Assembly (NCBI GenBank): GCA_963800065.1
Contig: CAWCZO010000008.1
Coordinates: 620,001 to 684,000 of the forward strand
Length of the DNA stretch: 64,000 nucleotides
From: CAWJFJ01 sp963800065
GTDB taxonomy: Bacteria > Actinomycetota > Acidimicrobiia > Acidimicrobiales > UBA8190
Reading direction: 5' to 3'
Numbering within the stretch: the stretch's first letter is position 1; each line of letters opens with the position of its first letter. Position numbers and translations under genes: made by a program. Below the pieces are notes generated by a model that searched no databases, was not told the DNA's origin, and saw only the letters and a list, made by a program, of their open reading frames with translations. Positions 50,517 through 58,559 of this stretch are shown one piece after another.

Positions 50517-51671
50517 ATGCCTGCCTCCTCCGGCTCCTCGTCGGGTCGCCGACGCCGCCGTCCGTCGGGGAATCAGCGGCCCGGAGCGTCGGGAGGGCGG
50601 GGCGGATCCGGAGGGTCGGGGAGCAGCCGGTCGGGGAGTGCGACGGGCTCGGGCTCACGCAGCGGTGGTGCGCGTGGCGGGAACTCCGGCGGGCGCAGCA
50701 ACGGTGGCCGCAGCGGTGGGCGTGGTGGAAACAGTCGGGGCCGGTCGTCGTCATCGAACAGGTCAGGTCCCGCCACCGGGGGCTCCCACCGGACGCCGGA
50801 CCGGGCCCCGCCGCCCGTTGTGGCCGAACCGGTTGTCGTGCTGGAGCCGGTCGGGGCGCCGCGTCAGGAGGCGGCCGTGGCTCGCGGCAACCGCCGGCGC
50901 GGGCTCGCCATCGCCGCCCTTCCCGGGATCGTCGTGGGTGTGGTGGTGGCTGTCGTGGGCGTGGTGCTCGCCGGTCCGCTGGTCGGTGTGGTGGCGGGCG
51001 CGGCCGTGGGGGTGATCGTCGGGGTGGGTTGCTGGTGGGGCGCCACGCCCGCCCTGGTGCGCGCCCTGCACGCCCAGCCCGCCGACGAGGACGACTACGC
51101 CCGTGTCTTCAACCAGGTGGAGGGTTTGTGCGCCACCATGGGCCTGGCCCTGCCGACCGTCTGCGTGGTCGAGGACGACGTCCTCGGCGCCCTTGCTCTC
51201 GGGCGCCGCCGCCGTGTCGCCATCCTGGTGGTCACGTCGGGACTGGCGACGACTCTGGACCCCGTCCAGCTCGAAGGCGTGCTGGCCCATGAGCTGGTGC
51301 ACATCAAGTGCGCGGACATCGTGCCGGCCACCATGGCCGCCGCCGTCGCCCTGCCCCTCGTGGTCGTGTTGCCGGGCATGGCCGACCTCGTCCACGCCCT
51401 GGCCGGGCGCGGTCGCGAATTCCGTACCGACCAGCTGGCCGTGAGTGTCACCCGTTACCCGCCGGGTCTACGGGAGGCACTGGCCCTGATGGTCGACGGC
51501 CCCCTCGCCCGGCCCCCCTCCCCGTTGGCCGGACGGGGGGTGGCCCTTGTCACCCGATGGTTGTGGACGGTGTCGCTGGTCGATCCGACCGGCGGACGAC
51601 GATCCCGGGGGGGTGTGGCCGGCGAGCTGGACGAGGCCACCGTGCGTATCGCCGCCCTGGACGAGTGGTGA
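50517..51671 (+). CDS. M48-family metalloprotease-like membrane protein with a disordered Gly/Ser/Arg-rich N-terminus
   Basis: 384 residues. Residues 1-85 are low-complexity (SGGRGGSGGSGSSRSGSATG), then LAIAALPGIVVGVVVAVVGV and GPLVGVVAGAAVGVIVGVGC make two membrane helices. The catalytic part has the zinc motif HELVHIKCAD (H-E-L-V-H) and the third ligand Glu in GREFRTDQLAVSVTRYPPGL, the M48 pattern E-x3-D. The region between resembles the HtpX/Ste24 group, with ALALGRRRRVAILVVTSGLA. M48 enzymes degrade damaged membrane proteins. Facing of the protease domain is uncertain. The Arg-rich N-terminus may bind nucleic acid or phospholipid; that is inference. Not part of the mycobacterial order. 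Confidence 0.85.
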   Translation: MPASSGSSSGRRRRRPSGNQRPGASGGRGGSGGSGSSRSGSATGSGSRSGGARGGNSGGRSNGGRSGGRGGNSRGRSSSSNRSGPATGGSHRTPDRAPPPVVAEPVVVLEPVGAPRQEAAVARGNRRRGLAIAALPGIVVGVVVAVVGVVLAGPLVGVVAGAAVGVIVGVGCWWGATPALVRALHAQPADEDDYARVFNQVEGLCATMGLALPTVCVVEDDVLGALALGRRRRVAILVVTSGLATTLDPVQLEGVLAHELVHIKCADIVPATMAAAVALPLVVVLPGMADLVHALAGRGREFRTDQLAVSVTRYPPGLREALALMVDGPLARPPSPLAGRGVALVTRWLWTVSLVDPTGGRRSRGGVAGELDEATVRIAALDEW

Positions 51672-51700
51672 ACCCCGGGAGGGTGTGTCGGACCCGGCGG

Positions 51701-51713
51701 TAGACTGTGGGCC
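51701..51713 (+). promoter_or_regulatory. Likely leaderless promoter of pdxS
   Basis: TAGACT at 51701-51706 followed by seven bases to the ATG at 51714. Same arrangement as upstream of ruvC and rel. Confidence 0.55.
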
Positions 51714-52673
51714 ATGTCCGACGCTTCCCCCACGTCATCGGCGACTCCCGAGGAATTCCCGACGATGGGCGATCCCCGCCCGGCCGGGGGTGGTGGCCGC
51801 CGCACGGCCACCTTCACCGTGAAACGCGGGCTGGCCGACATGTTGCGGGGCGGAGTGATCATGGACGTCGTCACCGACGAACAGGCACGCATCGCCGAGG
51901 ACGCCGGCGCTGTGGCCGTGATGGCCCTCGAGCGCGTCCCTTCGGACATCCGCGCCCAGGGTGGCGTGGCCCGCATGAGCGATCCGGCACTGGTGGAGGC
52001 CATCCAGCACGCCGTGTCGATCCCGGTGATGGCCAAGGCGCGGATCGGCCACTTCGCCGAGGCTCAGGTCCTCGAGGCGCTCGCCGTCGACTACATCGAC
52101 GAGAGCGAGGTCCTCACCCCGGCCGACGAAGCCCACCACATCGACAAGTGGGCCTTCCGGGTGCCCTTCGTGTGCGGCGCCACCAATCTGGGGGAGGCGC
52201 TGCGCCGCCTCTCGGAAGGGGCGTGCCTGATCCGTTCGAAGGGGGAGGCGGGCACCGGGAACATCGTGGAGGCCGTCCGCCACCTCCGCTCGATCCTGGG
52301 CGACATCCGTGCCCTCACACAGGCCGACGCCGCCGAACGCTACGCCTGGGCCAAGAATCTGTCGGCCCCCATCGAGCTCGTCCACGAAGTGGCGGACTCC
52401 GGCCGACTCCCCGTTCCGCTGTTCTGCGCCGGCGGGATCGCCACGCCGGCGGACGCCTCCCTGGTCATGCAGCTGGGGGCCGAGGCCGTCTTCGTGGGAT
52501 CGGGCATTTTCAAGAGCGAGGATCCGGCTCGTCGCGCCCGGGCCATCGTGGAGGCGACCACCCACCACGACGACCCCCAGATCGTGGCCAAGGTCAGTCG
52601 GGGACTGGGAGCGTCCATGCCCGGTCTCGAGATCGGTGGCCTCGAGCAGCGCATGGCCGGACGCGGCTGGTAG
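51714..52673 (+). CDS. pdxS: Pyridoxal 5'-phosphate synthase subunit PdxS
   Basis: 319 residues; a Pro/Gly-rich tail of about 35 residues precedes the TIM barrel, which starts KRGLADMLRGGVIMDVVTDE. Active-site lysines are in IPVMAKARIGHF (the Lys81 equivalent) and LIRSKGEAGTGNIVEAVRHL (the Lys149 equivalent). The family signature ALERVPSDIRAQGGVARM is present. PdxS joins ribose 5-phosphate, glyceraldehyde 3-phosphate and ammonia to PLP in a dodecamer, ammonia coming from PdxT 46 bases downstream. ATG start, leaderless promoter. Confidence 0.97.
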   Translation: MSDASPTSSATPEEFPTMGDPRPAGGGGRRTATFTVKRGLADMLRGGVIMDVVTDEQARIAEDAGAVAVMALERVPSDIRAQGGVARMSDPALVEAIQHAVSIPVMAKARIGHFAEAQVLEALAVDYIDESEVLTPADEAHHIDKWAFRVPFVCGATNLGEALRRLSEGACLIRSKGEAGTGNIVEAVRHLRSILGDIRALTQADAAERYAWAKNLSAPIELVHEVADSGRLPVPLFCAGGIATPADASLVMQLGAEAVFVGSGIFKSEDPARRARAIVEATTHHDDPQIVAKVSRGLGASMPGLEIGGLEQRMAGRGW

Positions 52674-52719
52674 GTGGGCCGCTCCGTGCCCCACGTGGCG
52701 GCCGCCGAGGTGCCTCCAG

Positions 52720-53370
52720 GTGAAGATCGGCGTCCTCGCTCTGCAAGGCGACGTCGCCGAGCATCGCCGCGCCCTCGCTGATCTCGGCGTCCCCAGCCGG
52801 TCCGTGCGCCGGGCCCCGGACCTGTCCGGGGTGGACGGGGTCATCTTGCCGGGGGGAGAGTCGACGACCATGTCGATGCTCCTTCAGTCGTCGGGGCTCC
52901 TCGAACCGCTGGGCAAGGAGATCGCCGCCGGCCTGCCCGTCTTCGGGACCTGCGCCGGGATGATCCTGCTCAGTGCGTCGATAACCGGGGGCCGCGGCGA
53001 CCAGGTCTGTTACGGGGCCATCGACATCAGCGTTCGGCGCAACGGCTACGGGCGGCAGCTGGCGTCCTTCGAGTGCGATCTGGACGTTCCCGTCCTCGGG
53101 GCTGAGCCGCTGCACGCCGTCTTCATCCGGGCCCCGCTGGTCGAGTCGACCGGTGAGGCCGTGGAGATCTTGGCCACCGTCGAGCCGTCGGCCGATGACC
53201 CGGGCGGGCCCGGCGCCACGGCCTCCGGAGGGCTCACCCGAACGGCGGTGGCCACACCGGTGTTGTGCCGCCAGGGATCGGTGATGGTGGCTGCGTTTCA
53301 CCCCGAGCTCACCGGGGACCGACGGTTGCACCGGCTGTTCGTATCGACGATCGCGCAGAGGGGACGGTAG
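52720..53370 (+). CDS. pdxT: Pyridoxal 5'-phosphate synthase glutaminase subunit PdxT
   Basis: 216 residues. Glutaminase triad: Cys in VFGTCAGMILL, His and Glu in AAFHPELTGD. GVILPGGESTTMSMLLQSSG is the glutamine-binding loop and GYGRQLASFECDLDVP the PdxS contact. An insertion of about 20 residues (EPSADDPGGPGATASGGLTR) not usual in the family lies before the closing His strand. It frees ammonia from glutamine and channels it to PdxS. The GTG at 52720 begins right at the first strand (KIGVLALQGDVAEH) and has GAGGTG nearby. Confidence 0.95.
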   Translation: MKIGVLALQGDVAEHRRALADLGVPSRSVRRAPDLSGVDGVILPGGESTTMSMLLQSSGLLEPLGKEIAAGLPVFGTCAGMILLSASITGGRGDQVCYGAIDISVRRNGYGRQLASFECDLDVPVLGAEPLHAVFIRAPLVESTGEAVEILATVEPSADDPGGPGATASGGLTRTAVATPVLCRQGSVMVAAFHPELTGDRRLHRLFVSTIAQRGR

Positions 53371-53373
53371 ACG

Positions 53374-54123
53374 ATGTCCGGTCACTCGAAATGGGCCACC
53401 ACGAAGCACCGCAAGGCCGCCGTCGATCAGGCACGGGCCAAGAGCTTCGCCAAACTGATCCGGCAGCTCGAGGTGGCCGCCCGCGAAGGCGGAAGCGACC
53501 TCACGGCCAATGCCACGCTGCGCACGATGTTCGACAAGGCACGCTCGGCGTCGGTTCCCATGGACACCATCGAGCGGGCCATCAAACGGGGATCGGGCGA
53601 GCTCGAGGGGGTGCGCTACGAGCAGGTCTCCTACGAGGGGTACGCGCCGGGAGGTGTGGCCATCATCGTGGAGACGCTGACCGACAACCGCAACCGCACG
53701 GGCGCCGAGGTCCGCAATATCTTCGCCCGCAGCGGTGGGTCCATGGCCGAGCCGGGGGCCGTGTCGTGGCAGTTCGAACGCAAGGCGGTGATCGGACTGC
53801 CGAGGAACCTCGACGAGGACAAGGTCATGGAAGTGGCCATGGTGGCCGGGGCCGAGGATCTGAGCGACGAAGGTGACAGATGGGTCGTCACCGCCGCCCC
53901 GACCGATCTCATAGCTGTGCGCGACGGGCTCGAGGCCGCCGGGATGACAGTCGAGTCGGCCGAGCCGGCCATGGTGGCGACCACCACCGTGCCCGTCACC
54001 GAGGAGGGTGAGGCGCGCCGGGTCCTGCGTCTGCTCGAGGCGCTCGACGACCACGACGACGTCCACAACGTGTGGTCCAACTTCGACATCCCCGACGAGG
54101 TCCTGGCTGCCGCCGTCGATTGA
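53374..54123 (+). CDS. yebC: YebC/PmpR-family regulatory protein
   Basis: 249 residues, full length. MSGHSKWATTKHRKAAVDQA is the hallmark N-terminus (HSKWxxIKHKK in most; here ATTKHRK). Domains two and three show TIERAIKRGSGELEGVRYEQ, GPGAVSWQFERKAVIG-like strands and the C-terminal VHNVWSNFDIPDEVLAA. Members bind DNA or the ribosome; recent work names them translation factors for polyproline stalls. The position between pdxT and ruvC is conserved among actinobacteria. ATG with GAGGGG upstream, three bases after the pdxT stop. Confidence 0.95.
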   Translation: MSGHSKWATTKHRKAAVDQARAKSFAKLIRQLEVAAREGGSDLTANATLRTMFDKARSASVPMDTIERAIKRGSGELEGVRYEQVSYEGYAPGGVAIIVETLTDNRNRTGAEVRNIFARSGGSMAEPGAVSWQFERKAVIGLPRNLDEDKVMEVAMVAGAEDLSDEGDRWVVTAAPTDLIAVRDGLEAAGMTVESAEPAMVATTTVPVTEEGEARRVLRLLEALDDHDDVHNVWSNFDIPDEVLAAAVD

Positions 54124-54177
54124 CGGGCCCGGCCGGGGGCCTCCTCGACGGTCCACCGGTGCCCCGGCCTCCCTTGC

Positions 54178-54190
54178 TACAGTCGAACGC
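54178..54190 (+). promoter_or_regulatory. Likely leaderless promoter of the ruvCAB operon
   Basis: TACAGT (54178-54183) followed by seven bases to the GTG at 54191; no ribosome binding site in between. Confidence 0.55.
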
Positions 54191-54703
54191 GTGTTCGTCC
54201 TGGGCATCGACCCCGGCCTGTCGCGCTGCGGCTATGGGCTCGTCCAACGCTGCGGGAGCCGACTGACGGCGAGCGCCGGGGGGGTCATCACCACCGACGC
54301 CGCGCTGCCGTTACCCGGGCGCCTCCACATGCTGTTCACGGAGCTTCGGACCCTCATGGCCGAGATGCACCCCGACGCCGTGGTCGTCGAGCGCGTCTTC
54401 TTCCAGACGAACGTCCGGACAGCCATGGCCACGGGCCAGGCTGGTGGACTGGCCCTGGTGGTGGCGGCGGAGTCGGGGTGCGAGGTGGCGCAGTACACCT
54501 CCAACGAGGTCAAGCAGGCCGTCGTCGGTTTCGGGAGCGCTTCCAAGGAGCAGGTGCAGAACATGGTCGCCGCCCTGCTGGAGCTCCCCGAACGTCCGAG
54601 CCCCCCCGACGTGGCCGACGCCCTGGCCCTCGCCGTCTGTCACCTCACCTCCCAGCCCCTGCGGCGGGCCATCGCCGCCGCCAGCGCCGGAGCGAACCTG
54701 TGA
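54191..54703 (+). CDS. ruvC: Holliday junction endonuclease RuvC
   Basis: 170 residues. Acidic active-site residues in VLGIDPGLSRCGYG (Asp), AVVVERVFFQTNVRTA (Glu) and PPDVADALALAVCH (two Asp). The RNase-H-like fold is complete. RuvC cuts the two strands of a four-way junction symmetrically, working with RuvAB. GTG 54191 is preferred because it lies seven bases after a -10 box and starts at the first strand. Its stop overlaps the ruvA start by GTGA. Confidence 0.96.
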   Translation: MFVLGIDPGLSRCGYGLVQRCGSRLTASAGGVITTDAALPLPGRLHMLFTELRTLMAEMHPDAVVVERVFFQTNVRTAMATGQAGGLALVVAAESGCEVAQYTSNEVKQAVVGFGSASKEQVQNMVAALLELPERPSPPDVADALALAVCHLTSQPLRRAIAAASAGANL

Positions 54704-55302
54704 TCGGGTGGTTGAGCGGAAGGCTGATCGCCCGGACGGCGGACGGCGAACTGCTCGTCGACGTCCACGGGGTCGGGTACCGCGTCAGCGTCCCCGCCCC
54801 TCTGCTGGTCACGGCCGGGGAACCGGGGGCCGAGGTCGTCCTGCACGTTCATACACACGTGCGCGAGGACGCCATCGTCCTGTACGGCTTCGCCACGGCC
54901 GAAGAGCGACGCTGCTTCGAGGCCCTCCTCTCGGCCCACGGCGTGGGACCGTCGCTGGCCCTGGCCGTGCTCTGCGCGTTGCGACCCTCCGACCTCGTGC
55001 GGGCCGTGCTCGACGAGGACCTCGACGTGTTGTGTGCCGTTCCCGGAGTGGGCCGCAAGACGGCGGCCCGGCTGGTCCTCGACCTCCGGACCCGGCTCGA
55101 GCTTCCGGAGTTCGCCGGCGCCGGCGTCCCCGGAGGGTCGACGGGGGCGACGTCCGAGCCGCGCGGGGAGGTGCGCGCCGCCCTGGCGGAGCTCGGGTAC
55201 GCGCCAGAGGAGATCCGGCGAGCCCTGCACGAGATACCGGACGAGGGAGCGGTGGAGGAGTTGCTGCGCCACGCCTTGCGCGAGCTGGCGGGCGCCCGGT
55301 GA
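54700..55302 (+). CDS. ruvA: Holliday junction DNA helicase subunit RuvA
   Basis: 200 residues. N-terminal OB fold: IGWLSGRLIARTADGELLVD and VHGVGYRVSVPAPLL. Tandem helix-hairpin-helix with VLCAVPGVGRKTAARLVLDL. The C-terminal domain III (VRAALAELGYAPEEIRRALH) binds RuvB. A tetramer holds the junction in a square-planar form. GTG overlaps ruvC stop, and its own stop overlaps ruvB start, so the three are translationally coupled. Confidence 0.96.
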   Translation: MIGWLSGRLIARTADGELLVDVHGVGYRVSVPAPLLVTAGEPGAEVVLHVHTHVREDAIVLYGFATAEERRCFEALLSAHGVGPSLALAVLCALRPSDLVRAVLDEDLDVLCAVPGVGRKTAARLVLDLRTRLELPEFAGAGVPGGSTGATSEPRGEVRAALAELGYAPEEIRRALHEIPDEGAVEELLRHALRELAGAR

Positions 55303-56423
55303 GTCGCCGCGAGGTGGTGGCCGCCCCCGCCGAGGCGGCGTCGGCCGCGCCGTTCGACGAGGGGCCGTTGGACGACGGGCCGTTCGACGAGGGGCCGGTG
55401 CGACCGGTCGACCCCACGATCGATCCCGCCGACCTGGCCGACGAGGTCCGGCTCCGGCCGCGACGGCTCGAGGAGTTCCTCGGACAGGCACAGCTGACCG
55501 AGCACCTTCATATCGTGCTCGAGGCGGCCCGGCGGCGCCAGCAGCCGGTGGACCACCTGCTGTTCGCCGGACCTCCCGGGTTGGGCAAGACGTCCCTGGC
55601 CGGGATCGTGGCCGCCGAGATGGGTGTCGGCCTGCGGATCACCTCGGGCCCGGCGCTCGTGCGCACGGGCGATCTCGCCGCCATCCTGACCGACCTGCAG
55701 CACGGTGACGTCCTGTTCATCGACGAGATCCACCGCCTGCCGCGTCCGGTGGAGGAGGTCTTGTATCCCGCCATGGAGGACTTCCAACTGGACATCCTCA
55801 TCGGCAAGGGCCCGACGGCGCGGTCGATCCGGCTCGACCTGCCCCGCTTCACCCTGGTGGGGGCGACGACGCGCACCGGTCTTCTCACCGGACCGCTACG
55901 CGACCGGTTCGGGTTCCTCGGTCGTCTCGACCTGTATGCCCCCGACGACCTGCAGGGGATCGTGACGCGGGCGGCGGGGATCCTCGGCGTCGAGGTGGCG
56001 GCCGAGGGTGCCTGGCAGATCGCTGCGCGCGCCCGTGGCACGCCCCGCATCGCCAACCGGCTCCTGCGGCGCGTCCGCGACTACGTCGAGGTGCGGGCCG
56101 AGGGGGCCATCACGGCTGAGCTCGCCGCCGAGGGTCTGGAGATGTTCGGTGTGGACCGGCTCGGCTTGGACAAGGTCGACCGGGCCATCCTCGACGCTTT
56201 GTGCCGGCGCTTCGACGGGCGTCCCGTCGGCCTGGTGACCCTGGCCCAGTGCATCGGTGAGGAGACCGAGACCGTCGAGGACGCCTACGAGCCCTACCTG
56301 CTCCAGCAGGGCCTCGTGATGCGGACGCCGCGCGGACGGGTGGCCACGGCCCGGGCTTTCGACCACCTGGGGATGATCGATCCCCGGGCCGATCCCCTGA
56401 GCGGAGCCGCCACCTTGTGGTGA
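55299..56423 (+). CDS. ruvB: Holliday junction branch-migration ATPase RuvB
   Basis: 374 residues, about 35 longer than the usual because of an N-terminal acidic extension with three DEGP/DDGP-type repeats. AAA+ core: Walker A FAGPPGLGKTSLAGIVA, Walker B VLFIDEIHRLPRPVEE, sensor 1 TLVGATTRTGLLTGPLRDRF with the arginine finger region. Winged helix ends RGRVATARAFDHLGM. Hexamers pump DNA through RuvA to migrate junctions. GTG at 55299. Confidence 0.96.
   Translation: MSRREVVAAPAEAASAAPFDEGPLDDGPFDEGPVRPVDPTIDPADLADEVRLRPRRLEEFLGQAQLTEHLHIVLEAARRRQQPVDHLLFAGPPGLGKTSLAGIVAAEMGVGLRITSGPALVRTGDLAAILTDLQHGDVLFIDEIHRLPRPVEEVLYPAMEDFQLDILIGKGPTARSIRLDLPRFTLVGATTRTGLLTGPLRDRFGFLGRLDLYAPDDLQGIVTRAAGILGVEVAAEGAWQIAARARGTPRIANRLLRRVRDYVEVRAEGAITAELAAEGLEMFGVDRLGLDKVDRAILDALCRRFDGRPVGLVTLAQCIGEETETVEDAYEPYLLQQGLVMRTPRGRVATARAFDHLGMIDPRADPLSGAATLW
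55356..55400 (+). repeat. Three 15-bp tandem repeats in the 5' part of ruvB
   Basis: GACGAGGGGCCGTTG, GACGACGGGCCGTTC and GACGAGGGGCCGGTG follow one another and encode (D-E/D-G-P-L/F/V) acidic repeats in the N-terminal extension. Confidence 0.8.
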
Positions 56424-56535
56424 ATCGGGCCTATCGCACCTGGTGGACGTGGGTGGACCGTCGCCGGTGCCCAGGCCACGGGGTGTGCCTGGGCTAAGGT
56501 CGAGCGCTCGGAACCAGCCGGAGACAACCCCGCCC

Positions 56536-57051
56536 ATGCCGCCCACAGCCATCGCTCTCCTTGTCGTCGAACTGGCGAAGTCGTCGACGTCGACGAAGAC
56601 GACGACGGGCGGAAGCATCGAGTCGGTGCTCTTCATCGCCATCATCTTCGGGGTGGCCTACGTCTTCTTCCTCCGGCCCCGCTCCCAGGCGGCCCGCCGC
56701 CAGCGCAACACCTTGATGGAGCTCTCCGCCGGTGACGAGGTCCTCACCGGGGCCGGCATCTTCGGTACCGTGCTCGATGTGGAGGCGGACCGGGTCACGC
56801 TCGAGACGGCGCCGGGTACCCGGATCACCGTGGTGCGTTCGACCATCGCCCGCCGTATCACCGAGCCCGGCGGGAACTCGGTGGCCGAGCAGAACTGGCA
56901 TGACGAGGGCCATGACGGCGTGGCCGACGCCGCCGGTTGGCACGATCCGAACGAGCACGATGCATCGGACCACGACGACGATGTCCAGGGCGGGCCCGCC
57001 GACGAGCCCGAAGCCGAGTCGCCGGGCACGGGACAGGGGGGCGGTCGGTGA
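56536..57051 (+). CDS. yajC: Preprotein translocase auxiliary subunit YajC
   Basis: 171 residues. One transmembrane helix (IESVLFIAIIFGVAYVFFLR) then the YajC beta domain: RPRSQAARRQRNTLMELSAG, DEVLTGAGIFGTVLDVEADR. The last 55 residues form a His/Asp/Glu-rich acidic tail (DPNEHDASDHDDD) not usual in the family. YajC joins SecDF in the membrane. The ATG at 56536 is chosen since it opens directly before the helix. Stop overlaps secD start (GTGA). Confidence 0.92.
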   Translation: MPPTAIALLVVELAKSSTSTKTTTGGSIESVLFIAIIFGVAYVFFLRPRSQAARRQRNTLMELSAGDEVLTGAGIFGTVLDVEADRVTLETAPGTRITVVRSTIARRITEPGGNSVAEQNWHDEGHDGVADAAGWHDPNEHDASDHDDDVQGGPADEPEAESPGTGQGGGR

Positions 57052-58559
57052 AACGGTCACTCGTCATCAGCCTGGGCATCGTCGTGGCCCTTACCGTGAT
57101 CCTGCTGGCGGCCACCCTGGGGGCGGGCTGGTCACCCAAGCTCGGCCTCGACCTGGCCGGCGGTTCGGAGATCGTCTACCGACCGGCCCACGCCATCAAC
57201 AGCGGACAGATGAACGTCACCATCAACGTCATCCGCAACCGTGTCGACGCCGCCGGTGTGTCGGGTGCCAACGTCAACTCCCAGGGCGGGAATGTGGTCG
57301 TGCAGCTGCCCGGTCTGAAGGACCCCGGAAAGGTCATCGCCCTCATCGGCCAGACAGCGCAGTTGCAGTTCCGTCCGGCGCTGTGCCAGGTGGCCCCCTA
57401 CACGCCGCCCAAGAAGGGCACCACCCTGCCCCCGCTCCCGAGTACGTGCTCGGCCAGCCAGTACTCGCTGCTGGCCCCCAACCTGACGGTGAACAGTTCG
57501 ACGGGCAACTCCAATCAGGCTTCCATCGCCTTCGACCCCGTGCTGGCGGCCTACAGGTCGACGACGCCCGCCGCCGACGACTCCCATCCCCACAGCGCCG
57601 TGCTCGTCCCCCTGCTCAACGGTGGAGGACAGCGGCTGTTGCTCGGTCCCTCGGAGCTCAGCGGGACCGCCGTCGCCAGTGCCCAGGCCAACTTCGAGTC
57701 CCCCAATTGGGTGGTCAACGCCACCCTCACGGGCAAGGGGTCCGTGGGGTGGGACAACTTGTCGAAGAAGTACTTCCACGAGATCATCGGCATCGACCTC
57801 GACGGTCAGGTGGTCTCTGATCCGCTCACGCTGCCCTCCCAGGCGACGTGGACATCGTTCGCCGGCAGGGTCCAGATCAGCGGCACCTTCACCCAGACCG
57901 AGGCCCAGGATCTGGCGCTCGACCTGAACTACGGTTCGCTGCCGGTCCGCCTCACGAACATCGACCAGACCACGGTGTCGCCCGCCCTGGGCAAGTCGTC
58001 GCTCAACGCCGGCCTGGCCGCCGGCATCGGGGGACTGATCCTCGTCCTCATCTACACGATCCTCTACTACCGGGCCCTCGGGATCGTCGTGGTCTCGGGA
58101 TTGATCGTCACCGCCGGACTGCTGTTCGTCCTGGTGTCCGCCCTCGGGCGCTCGGGGTTGAATCTGACGCTCGACCTGTCCGGTGTGACCGGCCTGATCG
58201 TGTCGCTCGGTATCACCGTCGACTCCTACATCGTGTATTTCGAGCGATTAAAGGACGAAGTGAGAAGCGGACGGTCGGTCCGCACCAGTGTCGACAAGAG
58301 CTTCCAGGGCGCCTTCCGGACGGTGCTGGCCGCCGACACGGTTTCGTTCGCCGCCGCCCTCGTGCTGTGGCTGCTGGCCGCCGGCACGGTGAAGGGCTTC
58401 GCCTTCTTCCTGGGCCTCTCGACCCTGCTCGACGTGTTCACCACGTACTTCTTCACCCGACCCCTGGTCATCATGCTGGGACGCAATACCAAGGTCACGA
58501 GCGCCCGCATCATCGGGATCGCCCGGGGGCTGGCTATTGACAGCGGAGGGCCATCGTGA
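57048..58559 (+). CDS. secD: Protein translocase subunit SecD
   Basis: 503 residues. Helix one SLVISLGIVVALTVILLAAT then the conserved LGLDLAGGSEIVY. The large extracytoplasmic P1 domain (about 40-330) contains VIRNRVDAAGVSGANV and an internal Pro/Thr/Ser insertion (TPPKKGTTLPPLPSTC). The C-terminal five-helix bundle has SGVTGLIVSLGITVDSYIVY and ERLKDEVRSGRSVRTSVD; the Asp in TVDSY is in the proton path. SecD and SecF use the proton gradient to pull exported proteins out of SecYEG. Confidence 0.95.
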   Translation: MKRSLVISLGIVVALTVILLAATLGAGWSPKLGLDLAGGSEIVYRPAHAINSGQMNVTINVIRNRVDAAGVSGANVNSQGGNVVVQLPGLKDPGKVIALIGQTAQLQFRPALCQVAPYTPPKKGTTLPPLPSTCSASQYSLLAPNLTVNSSTGNSNQASIAFDPVLAAYRSTTPAADDSHPHSAVLVPLLNGGGQRLLLGPSELSGTAVASAQANFESPNWVVNATLTGKGSVGWDNLSKKYFHEIIGIDLDGQVVSDPLTLPSQATWTSFAGRVQISGTFTQTEAQDLALDLNYGSLPVRLTNIDQTTVSPALGKSSLNAGLAAGIGGLILVLIYTILYYRALGIVVVSGLIVTAGLLFVLVSALGRSGLNLTLDLSGVTGLIVSLGITVDSYIVYFERLKDEVRSGRSVRTSVDKSFQGAFRTVLAADTVSFAAALVLWLLAAGTVKGFAFFLGLSTLLDVFTTYFFTRPLVIMLGRNTKVTSARIIGIARGLAIDSGGPS